A DNA stretch of 64,000 nt from Actinoplanes cyaneus (GCF_016862095.1 NZ_BOMH01000071.1:62001-126000); one strand, 5' to 3'; shown: positions 51,301 to 59,602, counted from the first letter of the stretch. Program-made: numbers and translations. Notes: generated by a model from the sequence alone, not told the origin.

Positions 51301-52346
51301 CCGACCTCGGCCCGCGCCCGCACGACAGCGGCCGCCAGGTCGTGCACGTGCCGTTCCAGGTCGGCCAGCTGCTCGTGCGACCGGTACGCCGCCGAGCCCT
51401 TGAGCCGGTCCAGATGCGCCCGCAACCGGCCCGGCTCACCCTCGGCGGCCAGCAGGCCCGTCTCCGCGACCGTGGCGGCCCGCTCGGCGGCGAGAGCCTC
51501 GCGCCGGTCCGCGGACAGCCGTTCCCGCCGTTCGCCGGCCGCCTCCCGCCGCGCGGTCAGCGCATCCGCCGCGGCCCGGGCGTGGGTGCGCAGATAGGTG
51601 GCGTAGACGCCGAGGAACGCGCCGGTCGCGCCGTCCGCAGCGATCAGCCCTTCGAGGGTACGGGCGACCGCCTCCATGTCGTCGAACGAGCGCGCCGCCT
51701 CGACCAGCAGGTGATCCTCCACCGGACGCAGGCCGCGCTGCAGCGTGCGGGACAGCTCGACCGGGTTGAGATCCTTCGCCAGTTGCGGCTTGCGCAGCGT
51801 CAGCACCAGATCGAGGAGCTGCTCGTAGCGGGCCGGGCCGAGCCCGAACAGCCGTGCGTCGACCAGGTGCCGGTACTCCTCGGCCGAGTCCTTGACCGAT
51901 TCTGGCCCCACCGCGTCGATCAGTTCCCGCCGCGACACCGGCCGGTCGTCGGCGTCCAGCAGCGACAGGTCCACCCCGATCCGGCCGTCGGCCACGAAGT
52001 GCCAGCGGGTCACCCGGTCGTTGTGCTTGTGCGCCCGCAGCCCGATCCCGATCGTCACGAACGACGAGCCGTCGCCGAACTCCATCCACACGTACGCGTG
52101 GGAGGATTCCTGCCCCCGGTAGAGCAGGTTCGACTTCATCGTCCGGTCCTCGCCCGCGAACGGGTTCAGCCGGCGCGGCTCGATCCGCCCGTCCAGCACG
52201 AACGGGAACAGCACCTCGAGGGCCTTGGTCTTGCCGGAGCCGTTCGGGCCGCGCAGCACCAGCCAGCCGTCGACGAACAGGAACTCCTCGTCCCGGTAAT
52301 CCCAGAGGTTGACGATTCCGGCGCGGGTCGGTGCGAAGCGGGCCAA
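48300..52346 (-). CDS. jetC: Wadjet type II JetC, SMC-like ATPase (TIGR02680)
   Basis: A 1,348-residue SMC/MukB-like motor, the expected size for TIGR02680. Walker A is GPNGSGKT (residues 33-40) close to the N-terminus. Long coiled coils at about 220-500 and 660-1000 flank a hinge-like Gly/Pro-rich region near 540-640. The signature LSGGEQSVSL (about 1220) and Walker B LLGLDEAFAGVDD (about 1250) are near the C-terminus. It extrudes loops of plasmid DNA using ATP, together with the kleisin-like JetA and KITE-like JetB. It starts 15 bases after JetB and overlaps JetD. Frame is intact throughout. Confidence 0.94.
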   Translation of the reverse strand: MARFAPTRAGIVNLWDYRDEEFLFVDGWLVLRGPNGSGKTKALEVLFPFVLDGRIEPRRLNPFAGEDRTMKSNLLYRGQESSHAYVWMEFGDGSSFVTIGIGLRAHKHNDRVTRWHFVADGRIGVDLSLLDADDRPVSRRELIDAVGPESVKDSAEEYRHLVDARLFGLGPARYEQLLDLVLTLRKPQLAKDLNPVELSRTLQRGLRPVEDHLLVEAARSFDDMEAVARTLEGLIAADGATGAFLGVYATYLRTHARAAADALTARREAAGERRERLSADRREALAAERAATVAETGLLAAEGEPGRLRAHLDRLKGSAAYRSHEQLADLERHVHDLAAAVVRARAEVGTERETAGRRRSESVKAAAEARDARARAGRVAGELAAEAETGGIEWRAGDTEPDGLDARLTARVEARRTDVRVVRGLADRLAEAEREHGRAAQDDRDARAAVDEAIAAQESAVTALGTATRETADAVHAWGGEHSGLLTDLDLPGLTAELAATITGEHAGDGPAGPGGEAPALRDVFAARVAGPAGAVRDELAALGARAGQLTRDRQAVTDERAAIAAEHDDAPPPSPTRPAPRAGRPGAPLWQLVRFADGVPEAEAAGIEAALHAAGLLDAWLHPESDEVAEQDAYLRAGPPAPGATLTAVLVPEDQRLVPAARITAALTGIALGDLTGPSGVTGDGRWAQGSGAGRFAKDRPEFIGATARAARRAARLADCDRRLARLGADLAEVERAREARRGTLTAIDQAGAALPSRAAITRAERAVDQSTTLLRVRRETAHEAAGRLDAAVAEQSAAVAALRRAVAERSLPVERLQVTGAAVDRFERLGIELRHVHESAERGESLAAEAADRHAEAEQRVETAEQTAREAQARHAEKDEELRTLSAAIGAEAAQVLAEVAETEQAVATAETALRTARDAYTAAERQRAAAQARVQVGEQAVREAAGEARREAVRLRPYAQADLLGLMRCPVTLRWPVADDADLDLSPEVVALHEAILTATRDLSPTETSLKQSATRLTTALTELQAQLPAAGLDHRPEWDTDEGVIVVRVADEQGLTPVAHFAERIAGERRDQEQLLTEAEQRVFEDALLGSLAGQIHRRTIEARDLVDAMDTQMRARRMSSGLTVGVGWRLSDDLDPEQREVCKLLERDPARLGPGQLTTLRRHFASRIKAARAQAPEKPYRELLAEVLDYRQWRVFAFALHRPGGTTEPLTRARHSQLSGGEQSVSLHLPLFAAANALFGSARPDAPRLLGLDEAFAGVDDNGRGELMSLAKQFDLDLFMTGYDLWATHPAVTGCAHYDLSHSTVEHTVSTVLLVWDGKTNIADFDGTLARALGSPESRRVPA

Positions 52347-52361
52347 CGAACGTTTCCTCTG

Positions 52362-53681
52362 CTAGAACAGCGTGCGCTGCTTGACCTGGGCGGTGGTGCC
52401 GCGGTAACGGCCGATCAATGGTCGGGCGAGCACGCCGCCGGGCACGGCGGTCACCGCGTCGAAGCGTACGAGCAGGGACACCGCCTCCCGGCGCAGCCGC
52501 TCCGGATCGGCGTGCCACGTCGCGCCGAACGCCGACCCGTACGTGCGAAGGATGTCGGCCGTCGCCTCGCGCAGGAAACTGTCGGTGAGCAGCGGCAGCC
52601 GTCGCTCGCCGGACTCGTCCCCGGCCGCCTCGACCGGCTCCACCTCGTCGCCGATCATCGGGATCCCCGCCGGCAGGCCCGCATCCACCAGGGCGACCAG
52701 CGCCGCCTGCGTGTCAGCGGGATCCGGCATCGGCATCCGGCGCGCCCGGCGACCGTCCGGATCGGACACCCGCTCGGCGATCGCGACCGCCAGCAGCACC
52801 GCGGCCTGTGCCACGCTGCCGGCGCCCGGGAACCGCTCCGCCGACCAGCCCGCCGTGTCGACCAGCAGCACGCCCTCGGCGCGGCGCTCCAGCCGCAGCC
52901 CGGTCAGCCGGTACAGGTCGGCCGGCAGCGCCTGCCCGCGCAGGTGATTGCCGACCTCGGCGCTCACGTCGTCGAAGTACACCACCGGCCGCTCCACCGC
53001 GGTCCGCCGGGCGGCCTGCGCCGCGGCCCGCCGCTCGGCGTTCCCGCTGCTGGTCAGGGACCGATCGAGCAGCGCCGTCACCGACTCCAGGTGCTGCAGT
53101 ACCCGCGGCGGGCGGAACAGCGCGAACACCGCGTCGCGCGCCACGTCGTAGAGCGCCTCGCCGCTGCCCGGGTCGCTGGCCCACGCCGTGCTCGACCCGT
53201 CCGCCAGGCGCAGCACCCCCCGCTCCTCCAGCCACGCGACCGCGTCCACGAACGCCCGGCGGTCCGCGCCCGCATCCGGATCCAGCCCGAGGCCGGTGAT
53301 CCGGTTCGCGTCCCCGGCGACCGCGTCGGCCAGCTCGCTCAACGTGATCTGGATGCCGGCCCGGCCCAGCGTCGCCAGGCACAACGACAGGTACGCGTAC
53401 CGCCGGCGGTCGAACGGCCGCCCGGTCCGCGACAGCGCCGGACGATCCGGGTCCAGCCGGTCCGCGGTGCGCGCCAGGCGAGCGGTCGCGCCGTGCAACT
53501 CCAGCCGGTAGCCGAACGCCTCGGACAGATCCCGGCGCAGCTCGGCGGCGAAACGACGTACGCGGGGAAGGGCCTTCTCGTCCGGGAAGGTGGCGGTGAT
53601 CATCGGGTGGCGCAGCAGCAGGCGGACCGCGCGCTGATAGTCGGCCAGCTCCAGATCGGAGACCTCGGCGGCGAACCTCAT
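52362..53681 (-). CDS. jetB: Wadjet type II JetB (TIGR02678)
   Basis: A 439-residue TIGR02678 protein starting MRFAAEVSDLELADYQRAVR. Winged-helix segments are suggested by FGYRLELHGATARLAR and LVALVDAGLPAGIPM, and the C-terminal part includes YGSAFGATWHADPERL. In Wadjet complexes this subunit is the KITE-like winged-helix partner that bridges the kleisin and the SMC heads. The ATG overlaps the JetA stop as ATGA (53681-53678), and JetC follows after 15 bases, so synthesis is tightly coupled. No truncation seen. Confidence 0.9.
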   Translation of the reverse strand: MRFAAEVSDLELADYQRAVRLLLRHPMITATFPDEKALPRVRRFAAELRRDLSEAFGYRLELHGATARLARTADRLDPDRPALSRTGRPFDRRRYAYLSLCLATLGRAGIQITLSELADAVAGDANRITGLGLDPDAGADRRAFVDAVAWLEERGVLRLADGSSTAWASDPGSGEALYDVARDAVFALFRPPRVLQHLESVTALLDRSLTSSGNAERRAAAQAARRTAVERPVVYFDDVSAEVGNHLRGQALPADLYRLTGLRLERRAEGVLLVDTAGWSAERFPGAGSVAQAAVLLAVAIAERVSDPDGRRARRMPMPDPADTQAALVALVDAGLPAGIPMIGDEVEPVEAAGDESGERRLPLLTDSFLREATADILRTYGSAFGATWHADPERLRREAVSLLVRFDAVTAVPGGVLARPLIGRYRGTTAQVKQRTLF

Positions 53682-55282
53682 GCCGCATCGCCCGCCGTCG
53701 CCACAAGCCCGGCCGCCGCGGTGCCGACCTCATGCCGCGCCACGGTGTGCCCGGCCGGCGTCACGGACAGCTCGTAGCCGTCCAGGTGCAGGCGGCCCGA
53801 CTCGGTCACGACGGTGCTGAACCTTCCGGGCGTCGGGGTGAGCGTCAGCCGTACGCCGAAAGCCGCCGCGGCCAGCGGTGTGTCCCGGCGACCGGCCGTG
53901 CGCGCGGAGAGGGCGATGTCCAGCAACCGCCGCAACGCCCCGGCCTGCGCGCCGTCGAGCTCGACGTCCCCGATCGCGATCAGCCGCGCCGCCGCGTCCG
54001 CCTGACGCCGCTCCTCGGCGACCTGCCGCTCCCGCAGAGCGCGCCGCGACGCGTCGGACCGCTCGATCCTCGCCGGCCGCCCGTTGCCCTGCCCCGGCAA
54101 CCGCCCGGACTGCACCAGCGACCGCGACAACTCCACGGCCGGTGCCTCCCACCAGGACAATCGGCTCGCGATCGCCTCCGGATCGGCGTAGGCCACCCCG
54201 ACGTGCCGGGGCGCGCCCAGCCCGAACACCACATCGAAGATCGCGTGCGCTGCCTCCTCGGAGCCGGCCCCGGTGAACCACGCTGCCAGGTGCCGCAACT
54301 GCGACTCCCGGCTCACCCCACCCCGGCGCGCCTCGGTCACCCGCCGCAGCAACGCCAGGACGTCACCGATCGCGGCCATCGTCGCACCGCCCAGCCGCTC
54401 GGCCTCGCTCGGCGCGTCACCGGCCGGCGCCAGCCACGACCGCAGGCCGGCCCACCGCCGCCGCCAGTCCGCGAGCCGCTCGGCGTGCGTCGCGAACAGC
54501 CGCTCGTCGGCCTCCGCGGCGGCCTCGATCATCCGGTCCAGCCCGGTCGCCTCGACCTCGGCGACGGCCTCCCGCAGCCGTGGCGTGTAGCGCTGCAGCT
54601 CGTCGTGGAAGTCCCGCAGATGCGCCAGCAGCGCATCCTTGTGACTCAGGAACACCTCGGGGCGTACGTCATGGGTCCGGCCCAGGTCACCCAGCATGTG
54701 ATAGAAGCGCGCCGCGCGTTCCGCCACGTCGGCGAGCGCCCGGTCCAGCCGGTTCAGCTTCCGGTAGACGTTCTCCGCGTCGCCGTTCTCGTTGGCGGCC
54801 CGCAGATCCTTGAGGTCGGCGAGCAGATCCGCGAAGACGAGCCGGGACAGCGTGCTGTCGTCCAGCCCCGCGGCGAGCACGCTCTCGACCGCGCGGTGCG
54901 CCCGGTAGCCCGCCTCGGTGAACTGGTACACCGAGTGGCGGTTCCGGTACTCCGCGAGCGTCGCCGCCCGCGCGCCGTCCTGACTGCGGTCAAGCACACC
55001 CCACTCGACCAGGGCGTCCAGCAGTCGCGGCAGCTCCAGCGTCGCCGGGTCGGGACATTCCGGGTGTACGTCGGCGAGCCCGCTCAGCGCGGCTTGGACC
55101 TCCGAGGTGTGCAGCACGACCTGGTAGCTGTCGCGGGCGCTCTCGAAGGCGCGGAGCAGCCACAGGTAGGCGAGCCGGTTGTCCGCGTTGACATACGAGA
55201 ACAGCCGGAGCCGGTCGTCGACGCCGAAGTCGTCCAGCCCGAACGAGCCGTCCCGCTGCGCCGCCATACCCGCCCTCTCCAC
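53678..55282 (-). CDS. jetA: Wadjet type II JetA, kleisin-like subunit (TIGR02677)
   Basis: A 534-residue TIGR02677 protein, first gene of the operon. It opens with a winged-helix-like domain (DDRLRLFSYVNADNRLAYLWLLRAF), has a helical centre (FADLLADLKDLRAANENG, RYTPRLREAVAEVEATGLDRMI) and a beta-rich C-terminus. It is the kleisin-type subunit that closes the SMC ring in Wadjet. ATG 55282 (MERAGMAAQ) or ATG 55267. The region upstream (55283-55482) is shared with the divergent GPP34 gene and must hold both promoters. Confidence 0.9.
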   Translation of the reverse strand: MERAGMAAQRDGSFGLDDFGVDDRLRLFSYVNADNRLAYLWLLRAFESARDSYQVVLHTSEVQAALSGLADVHPECPDPATLELPRLLDALVEWGVLDRSQDGARAATLAEYRNRHSVYQFTEAGYRAHRAVESVLAAGLDDSTLSRLVFADLLADLKDLRAANENGDAENVYRKLNRLDRALADVAERAARFYHMLGDLGRTHDVRPEVFLSHKDALLAHLRDFHDELQRYTPRLREAVAEVEATGLDRMIEAAAEADERLFATHAERLADWRRRWAGLRSWLAPAGDAPSEAERLGGATMAAIGDVLALLRRVTEARRGGVSRESQLRHLAAWFTGAGSEEAAHAIFDVVFGLGAPRHVGVAYADPEAIASRLSWWEAPAVELSRSLVQSGRLPGQGNGRPARIERSDASRRALRERQVAEERRQADAAARLIAIGDVELDGAQAGALRRLLDIALSARTAGRRDTPLAAAAFGVRLTLTPTPGRFSTVVTESGRLHLDGYELSVTPAGHTVARHEVGTAAAGLVATAGDAA

Positions 55283-55392
55283 GCCAATCGGCTCAGCCTA
55301 TCGAGGTTGCGACGGTCCGCCCAGTCCGGCACCCCGGCGGGTGACCCCGGCATCCCGGGCCCTGCATCGAAACCTTTCGCACTCATTCACCC

Positions 55393-55422
55393 TTGTCGCG
55401 CGGAAATTGTCGTGCGTAGGGT
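55393..55422 (+). promoter_or_regulatory. Putative promoter of the GPP34 operon
   Basis: TTGTCG (55393-55398) and TAGGGT (55417-55422) are separated by 18 bases and resemble -35 and -10 elements of the main sigma factor. They lie 60 bases before the GPP34 start, inside a locally A/T-richer stretch. Confidence 0.5.
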
Positions 55423-55482
55423 AGTCGTGCGTCATCTACGGCATCGACAACTGCCACCTCGGAGACTACGAAAGACGGGGAC

Positions 55483-56202
55483 ATGTCCGGAACCTTTGAC
55501 GACAACCATCCCGGCAGCGGGTACGGATATCCGCCCACCCGCGGGACCAGCCGATGGCCGCTCTTCGCCGACGACCTCTTCCGGCTGGCGCACGACGGGC
55601 ACCGGCTCCGCGTCGACCAGGACCTCATCTCGGCCGGGCTCGCCTGTGCCCTGCTGGCCGAGCTGGCGGCCATGAACTACCTCACCGTCGACGGCGACAT
55701 GCTGGTGATCACCGGCCGGCGCCCGCCGCCCGACGCGCTCGCGCACACCGTCCTCACCGAGGTGTCCAGCCAGCCCGGCCCGGTGGCGGTGCCCGACTGG
55801 CTGCGATACCTGTCCGCCCGCCCGGCGTACGCGTCGGGCCGGTTCCACGCGTACGAGCAGGTCGCCCACCGCCTGGTCCGCTCCGGCGACCTCGTCGCGG
55901 TGCCGCGCAAGCGGCTGTTCGGCCCACCCCGCAGCGGTTACGCGCCGACCGACAACAACAAGGCCTACTGGGCGTGCGCCCGCCTGAACACGGCCGCCGA
56001 GCGGGGCTACGACTTCGACGCGTTCGACCGGGTGCTGGCCGGGCTCTGCCTCTCCACCGGGGTCTACCGCCGGGTGTTCAGCAGTCCCGCCCAGATCGTC
56101 CAGCGCCTCGGCGACGACAGCCGCCGGACCCGGCCACCGATCCCCACCCTGCTGCGCCACCTCGACCGGCTCGTCGGCAACGCCGTCGCGATCAGTTCCT
56201 GA
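55483..56202 (+). CDS. GPP34 (GOLPH3/Vps74-like) family protein
   Basis: A 239-residue protein of the GPP34 fold: WPLFADDLFRLAHDGHRLRVDQDLISAGLACALLAELA (read in parts, about residues 25-65) is the family's N-terminal helix pair, with LTVDGDMLVITGRRPPPDAL following and the later VYRRVFSSPAQIVQRLG. Eukaryotic members bind PI4P and sort Golgi glycosyltransferases; actinobacterial ones occur in many copies with unknown roles, presumably at membranes. ATG 55483 follows GACGGGG. It heads an operon with an amino-acid permease 13 bases downstream and diverges from the Wadjet operon. Confidence 0.87.
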   Translation: MSGTFDDNHPGSGYGYPPTRGTSRWPLFADDLFRLAHDGHRLRVDQDLISAGLACALLAELAAMNYLTVDGDMLVITGRRPPPDALAHTVLTEVSSQPGPVAVPDWLRYLSARPAYASGRFHAYEQVAHRLVRSGDLVAVPRKRLFGPPRSGYAPTDNNKAYWACARLNTAAERGYDFDAFDRVLAGLCLSTGVYRRVFSSPAQIVQRLGDDSRRTRPPIPTLLRHLDRLVGNAVAISS

Positions 56203-56215
56203 CAGGAGTCCTCCC

Positions 56216-57721
56216 ATGTCCCACCACCCCTCGCCGTCCCACACCCGCACCACGATCGAGCAGGCCCTCGCCGTCGGCCGCCTCGGCGTGTGGCCGGTGG
56301 TCTGCATCGTGATGGCCGCCGCCGCGCCCCTGACCGTCATCGCGGGCGGCGCCACCACCGGCTGGGCGGTCACCGGCGTCGTCGGCATCCCGATCGGCTA
56401 CCTGCTGGTCGCGCTCGTCCTCGCGGTCTTCTCGGTCGGCTACGTCGCGATGTCGCGCCAGGTCGTCAACTCCGGCGCGTTCTACACCTACGTCACCCAC
56501 GGGCTCGGCCGGGTGCCCGGCGTCGGCGCGTCCGCCGTGGCCGTGCTCGCCTACAACGCCATGCAGATCGGCCTCTACGGCGGCTTCGGCAAGGTCAGCG
56601 CCGACTTCGTGGCCGCCCACCTGGGCTGGTCCGTGCCCTGGTGGCTGTGTGCACTGGCCGGGTGGGCGGTCGTCGCGCTGCTCGGCGTCCGCCGGGTCGA
56701 CCTCAACGGCCGGGTCCTGGCCACCCTGCTGATCGGCGAGATCGGCGTCGCACTCGTCCTCGCCGCCGTGCACGTCACCCACCCGGCCGGCGGGCGCGTC
56801 GACCTCACCGCGATCTCCCCGGCCCAGCTGCTCACCAGCGGGATCGGCGCCGTACTGGTCACCGCGATCACCGGATTCGTCGGCTTCGAGGGCACCGCCG
56901 TGTTCTCCGAGGAGTCGAAGGACCCGCGGCGGACGGTCGCCCGGGCCACCTACATCGCCCTGGCCGTCATCGGCGTCCTCTACAGCCTGTGCGCCCTCGC
57001 CATGACCGTCGCGGTCGGCCCCGGCGACATCGTGGCCGCCGCCACCGAGCACGGCACCGAGCTGATCTTCGACCTCGCCGCGCCGTACGTGCCCTCGTCC
57101 CTGCTCATCGCCGGGCACCTGCTCTTCATCACCAGCCTGTTCGCGGCGCTGCTGTCGTTCCACAACACGGCCGCCCGCTACTTCTTCGCCCTCGGCCGCG
57201 AGGGCGTCCTGCCCCGCGCCCTCGCCCGCACCAGCGTGCGCAGCCGGTCCCCGCACGTCGCGTCGATCACCCAGACCGTGCTGGCCTGCGTCGTGCTGGC
57301 CCTCTACGCCTACGCGGGCTGGGACCCGATGATCAACCTGTTCTTCTGGATCACCGTCACCGGCGGCCTCGGCGTGCTCGTCCTCATGCTGGTCACCTCC
57401 GTCGCGGTCGCCGGCTACTTCCTGCGCCCCGCCAACCGCGTCACCGTCGGCGCGGTCCGCGGTCTGCTCGCCCCGGCACTGGCCGCCGCCGCGCTCGGCG
57501 CGATCCTGGTCATCACCCTCCAGCAGTTCCACGTGCTCCTCGGCGTCGACCCGTCCTCACCGTGGCGCTGGATCTTCCCGGCCGCGTTCGCCGCCACGGC
57601 CGTCCTGGGCATGCTGTGGGCGCTCTACCTGCGCACCGCCCGGCCCGCCGTCTACGCCGCCATCGGCGCCGGCGCCCACCAGACCGCGATCGACGCCACC
57701 GATGCCAGGGACCGGCGATGA
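56216..57721 (+). CDS. APC-family amino-acid permease
   Basis: A 501-residue inner-membrane protein with about 12 hydrophobic segments. The APC signature near the first helix (TIEQALAVGRLGVWPVVCIVMAAAAPLTVIAGG, in parts) and the FVGFEGTAVFSEESKDPRRTVARA motif (intracellular loop with conserved Glu and Pro) are clear. The family imports or exchanges amino acids or amines by proton symport or antiport. The exact substrate cannot be told. It follows the GPP34 gene after 13 bases and overlaps the GNAT gene as ATGA (57718-57721), so the three form one operon. Confidence 0.9.
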   Translation: MSHHPSPSHTRTTIEQALAVGRLGVWPVVCIVMAAAAPLTVIAGGATTGWAVTGVVGIPIGYLLVALVLAVFSVGYVAMSRQVVNSGAFYTYVTHGLGRVPGVGASAVAVLAYNAMQIGLYGGFGKVSADFVAAHLGWSVPWWLCALAGWAVVALLGVRRVDLNGRVLATLLIGEIGVALVLAAVHVTHPAGGRVDLTAISPAQLLTSGIGAVLVTAITGFVGFEGTAVFSEESKDPRRTVARATYIALAVIGVLYSLCALAMTVAVGPGDIVAAATEHGTELIFDLAAPYVPSSLLIAGHLLFITSLFAALLSFHNTAARYFFALGREGVLPRALARTSVRSRSPHVASITQTVLACVVLALYAYAGWDPMINLFFWITVTGGLGVLVLMLVTSVAVAGYFLRPANRVTVGAVRGLLAPALAAAALGAILVITLQQFHVLLGVDPSSPWRWIFPAAFAATAVLGMLWALYLRTARPAVYAAIGAGAHQTAIDATDARDRR

Positions 57722-58428
57722 ACCCGGTCGAGGCCACCGCCGGCGACCTCGACACGGTCACCGGCATCCTCGCCGCCGCCTTCCAGGACGGCGACCTCGC
57801 CGACTGGCTCATCCCCGACCCCGGCCTGCGCCGCGGCGTCTACCCGCCGTACTTCGCCATGCTCGCCACCCACGCCATCACCCACGGCCACGTCGACCTG
57901 CTGGGAGAAGAAGCCTGCGCCGTCTGGTACGACACCACCCCGGCACCCCCGATCGAGGACTACGACCAGCGACTCGCCGTCATCACCGGCCCCGCCCTGC
58001 ACCGCTTCCAAGCCCTCGACCAGACGATGCAGTCCCACCATCGGGGCGGGCCACACGCGTACCTGGCGTTCCTCGCCGTCGTCCCCGGCCGGCAATCCCG
58101 CGGTCACGGCTCGGTTCTGCTCCGGCACCGGCCCGCCCGGCCCGCCTACCTGGAAGCGACCGGGCCCCGGAACCGGGCGTTGTATGCCCGGCACGGCTAC
58201 CGGCCGCTCGACCCCTACCGCATCACCGCGGACGGACCCTGCCTGTACCCGATGCTGCGGCCCGAAGAGCCGGCCCCCGCCGAAGCGCCGGCCCTCACTG
58301 AAACGGCGGCCCTCACTGAAACGGCGGCCCTCACTGAAACGGCGGCCCTCACTGAAACGCCGGCCCCCATTGAAATGCCGGCCCTCACCGAAACGGCGGA
58401 AACCGGCAGCCGGAGCCGGCGCAGCTGA
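57718..58428 (+). CDS. GNAT-family acetyltransferase with repeat tail
   Basis: A 236-residue protein. The GNAT fold spans about residues 1-180: ATAGDLDTVTGILAAAFQD at the N-terminus, AYLAFLAVVPGRQSRGHGSVLL as strand 4 plus the acetyl-CoA pyrophosphate motif (RQSRGHGS), and LEATGPRNRALYARHGYRPL at the end. The helix after the CoA loop seems shortened, so activity is not certain. A tail of about 55 residues contains six tandem hexapeptides of ALTETA type. It is coupled to the permease by ATGA, suggesting it modifies the transported amino acid or amine. Confidence 0.82.
   Translation: MNPVEATAGDLDTVTGILAAAFQDGDLADWLIPDPGLRRGVYPPYFAMLATHAITHGHVDLLGEEACAVWYDTTPAPPIEDYDQRLAVITGPALHRFQALDQTMQSHHRGGPHAYLAFLAVVPGRQSRGHGSVLLRHRPARPAYLEATGPRNRALYARHGYRPLDPYRITADGPCLYPMLRPEEPAPAEAPALTETAALTETAALTETAALTETPAPIEMPALTETAETGSRSRRS
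58291..58398. repeat. 18-bp tandem repeat, six copies, in GNAT gene
   Basis: Six consecutive 18-bp units (first GCCCTCACTGAAACGGCG at 58291-58308) encode ALTETA, ALTETA, ALTETA, ALTETP, APIEMP, ALTETA. The first three are identical at DNA level and the fourth nearly so, which implies recent slippage. Being in frame, copy changes alter only the length of an acidic tail. Confidence 0.88.
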
Positions 58429-58463
58429 CGGTGGCAGGTGAGAACGGCGACGGAAGGCCGGCC

Positions 58464-58661
58464 ATGAACGAACGCCCACCGCTGATGGGCCTCCAGGAGA
58501 TCCAGCACCTACTCGGACTCTCACGGCAACGCATCCAGCAGCTGACCTTGCGCGCCGACTTCCCGCCGCCCTACCAGACCTTGGCCATGGGCCGAGTCTG
58601 GCTGGCCGGCGACATCGAAGCCTGGATCCGCAAGCACCGCCCCGGCAGACTCCGCAGGTGA
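58464..58661 (+). CDS. Small helix-turn-helix (AlpA/MerR-like) protein
   Basis: A 65-residue DNA-binding protein. LMGLQEIQHLLGLSRQRIQQL is the helix-turn-helix, and FPPPYQTLAMGRVWLAGDIEAWI is the wing and anchoring helix typical of AlpA/excisionase-type and truncated MerR folds. ATG 58464 follows GGAAGG with good spacing; GTG 58431 would add 11 residues. It lies 35 bases after the GNAT gene on the same strand, probably as last gene of the GPP34 operon, and may regulate it. The same fold is common on mobile elements, but no integrase is nearby. Confidence 0.8.
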   Translation: MNERPPLMGLQEIQHLLGLSRQRIQQLTLRADFPPPYQTLAMGRVWLAGDIEAWIRKHRPGRLRR

Positions 58662-58747
58662 CACCCGATCGATCCTGAACGGTGGTACGGCCGGGCCCGC
58701 CCAGCCGCACCACCTGTCTACTCAGTTCAGGCGCGAGAATGGGTCGC

Positions 58748-59356
58748 ATGAAGCACGCGACCGCTGTCAAACGCCTCCACACCCTCGCGGAACGCTGTCA
58801 GGTCGCCGCCATGCGGCACGACGCCAAAGCGCTCGTCAGCGTGTACGCGTTCGGAGCCGTCCTCGACTCCAAAGCCGACCTGGAATGTCCCCAGGTAGCT
58901 GTGGTGCTCGACGAGCAACCCGAGGAACTGCCGTGGTCAGTGCGGCCACCGATCTACGGCTCGCTGCCGCACTTCCTGGAGCTGGACAAAGGCGCAGTCG
59001 CCTGGTTCTGGCGCTCAGCGGCCCGCCCTGTCGCCAACCACTACATCCTGCGCCCGCTCCGGATCTGGTCCCGCGACTCCGGCCCCGATACCGAAGCCCT
59101 GGACGCGCTCCGGGCCGGCGACACGGAGAAGCTGCGCCTGCCCGCCCCGGCCGACGCCGACCTGCGCGCCCAGCTCACCGAGGAGTTGGCGACCAGCCTC
59201 GCGTACCTGCGCCGGGTCCGCGACAACTACTGGGACCAGCAGTGGCGCCGTGACAACCGCGGCGGCCCCGGCGTCTTCGCGGAGAACCTCCTGTGGGACG
59301 CCACCGACGGCTACTTCGACCTCCTCGACGCCACCACTCAGCGGCCCGCGCCGTAG
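58748..59356 (+). CDS. Hypothetical protein of a recurrent actinobacterial family
   Basis: A 202-residue soluble protein starting MKHATAVKRLHTLAERCQV at ATG 58748 (ATG 58739 is three codons upstream). It has VYAFGAVLDSKADLECPQVAVVLD, the Trp-rich GAVAWFWRSAARPVANHYILRPLRIW, LRLPAPADADLRAQLTEELA, and LLWDATDGYFDLLDA at the end. This pattern occurs in many Streptomyces and Micromonosporaceae proteins of unknown function; I cannot name the family with confidence. GAGAAT about nine bases upstream may be the -10 of a leaderless transcript. Confidence 0.75.
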   Translation: MKHATAVKRLHTLAERCQVAAMRHDAKALVSVYAFGAVLDSKADLECPQVAVVLDEQPEELPWSVRPPIYGSLPHFLELDKGAVAWFWRSAARPVANHYILRPLRIWSRDSGPDTEALDALRAGDTEKLRLPAPADADLRAQLTEELATSLAYLRRVRDNYWDQQWRRDNRGGPGVFAENLLWDATDGYFDLLDATTQRPAP

Positions 59357-59566
59357 GCCGCCTGTGGGTCTGCGGGTCTGCCTGCTCAGTGTCCGGGTAC
59401 TGAGGCAGCGACACCGCAGCCCTCGATTCCGGTCCAGCGGAATGCCGGGGCACCTACCGCGCCGATGACCACCGCACGGCCGCCCTGACAGATGCCGACC
59501 GGACCTGCCACTTCGCCGTGACGAGAAAGAGAGCCGACCGCGTCGAGCGGTCTGAGTAGCCCTGAA

Positions 59567-59602
59567 CAGCAGCCTCGCGCTCAGGCGTCGGCGAGGCTGC
59601 TG
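59567..59602. terminator. Hairpin across the end of the nuclease-helicase gene
   Basis: A 12-bp perfect stem (59567-59578 with 59591-59602, arm CAGCAGCCTCGC) whose right arm lies inside the last codons of the minus-strand gene and whose loop includes the stop. It probably ends transcription from that gene, and may also end the plus-strand gene at 59356. Confidence 0.65.

Noticed and set aside
48843..53777. A 1,644-codon plus-strand frame opposite JetC and JetB
   Set aside because: Low-complexity Arg/Gln/Pro composition without motifs; the opposite strand encodes intact SMC-like and TIGR02678 proteins.
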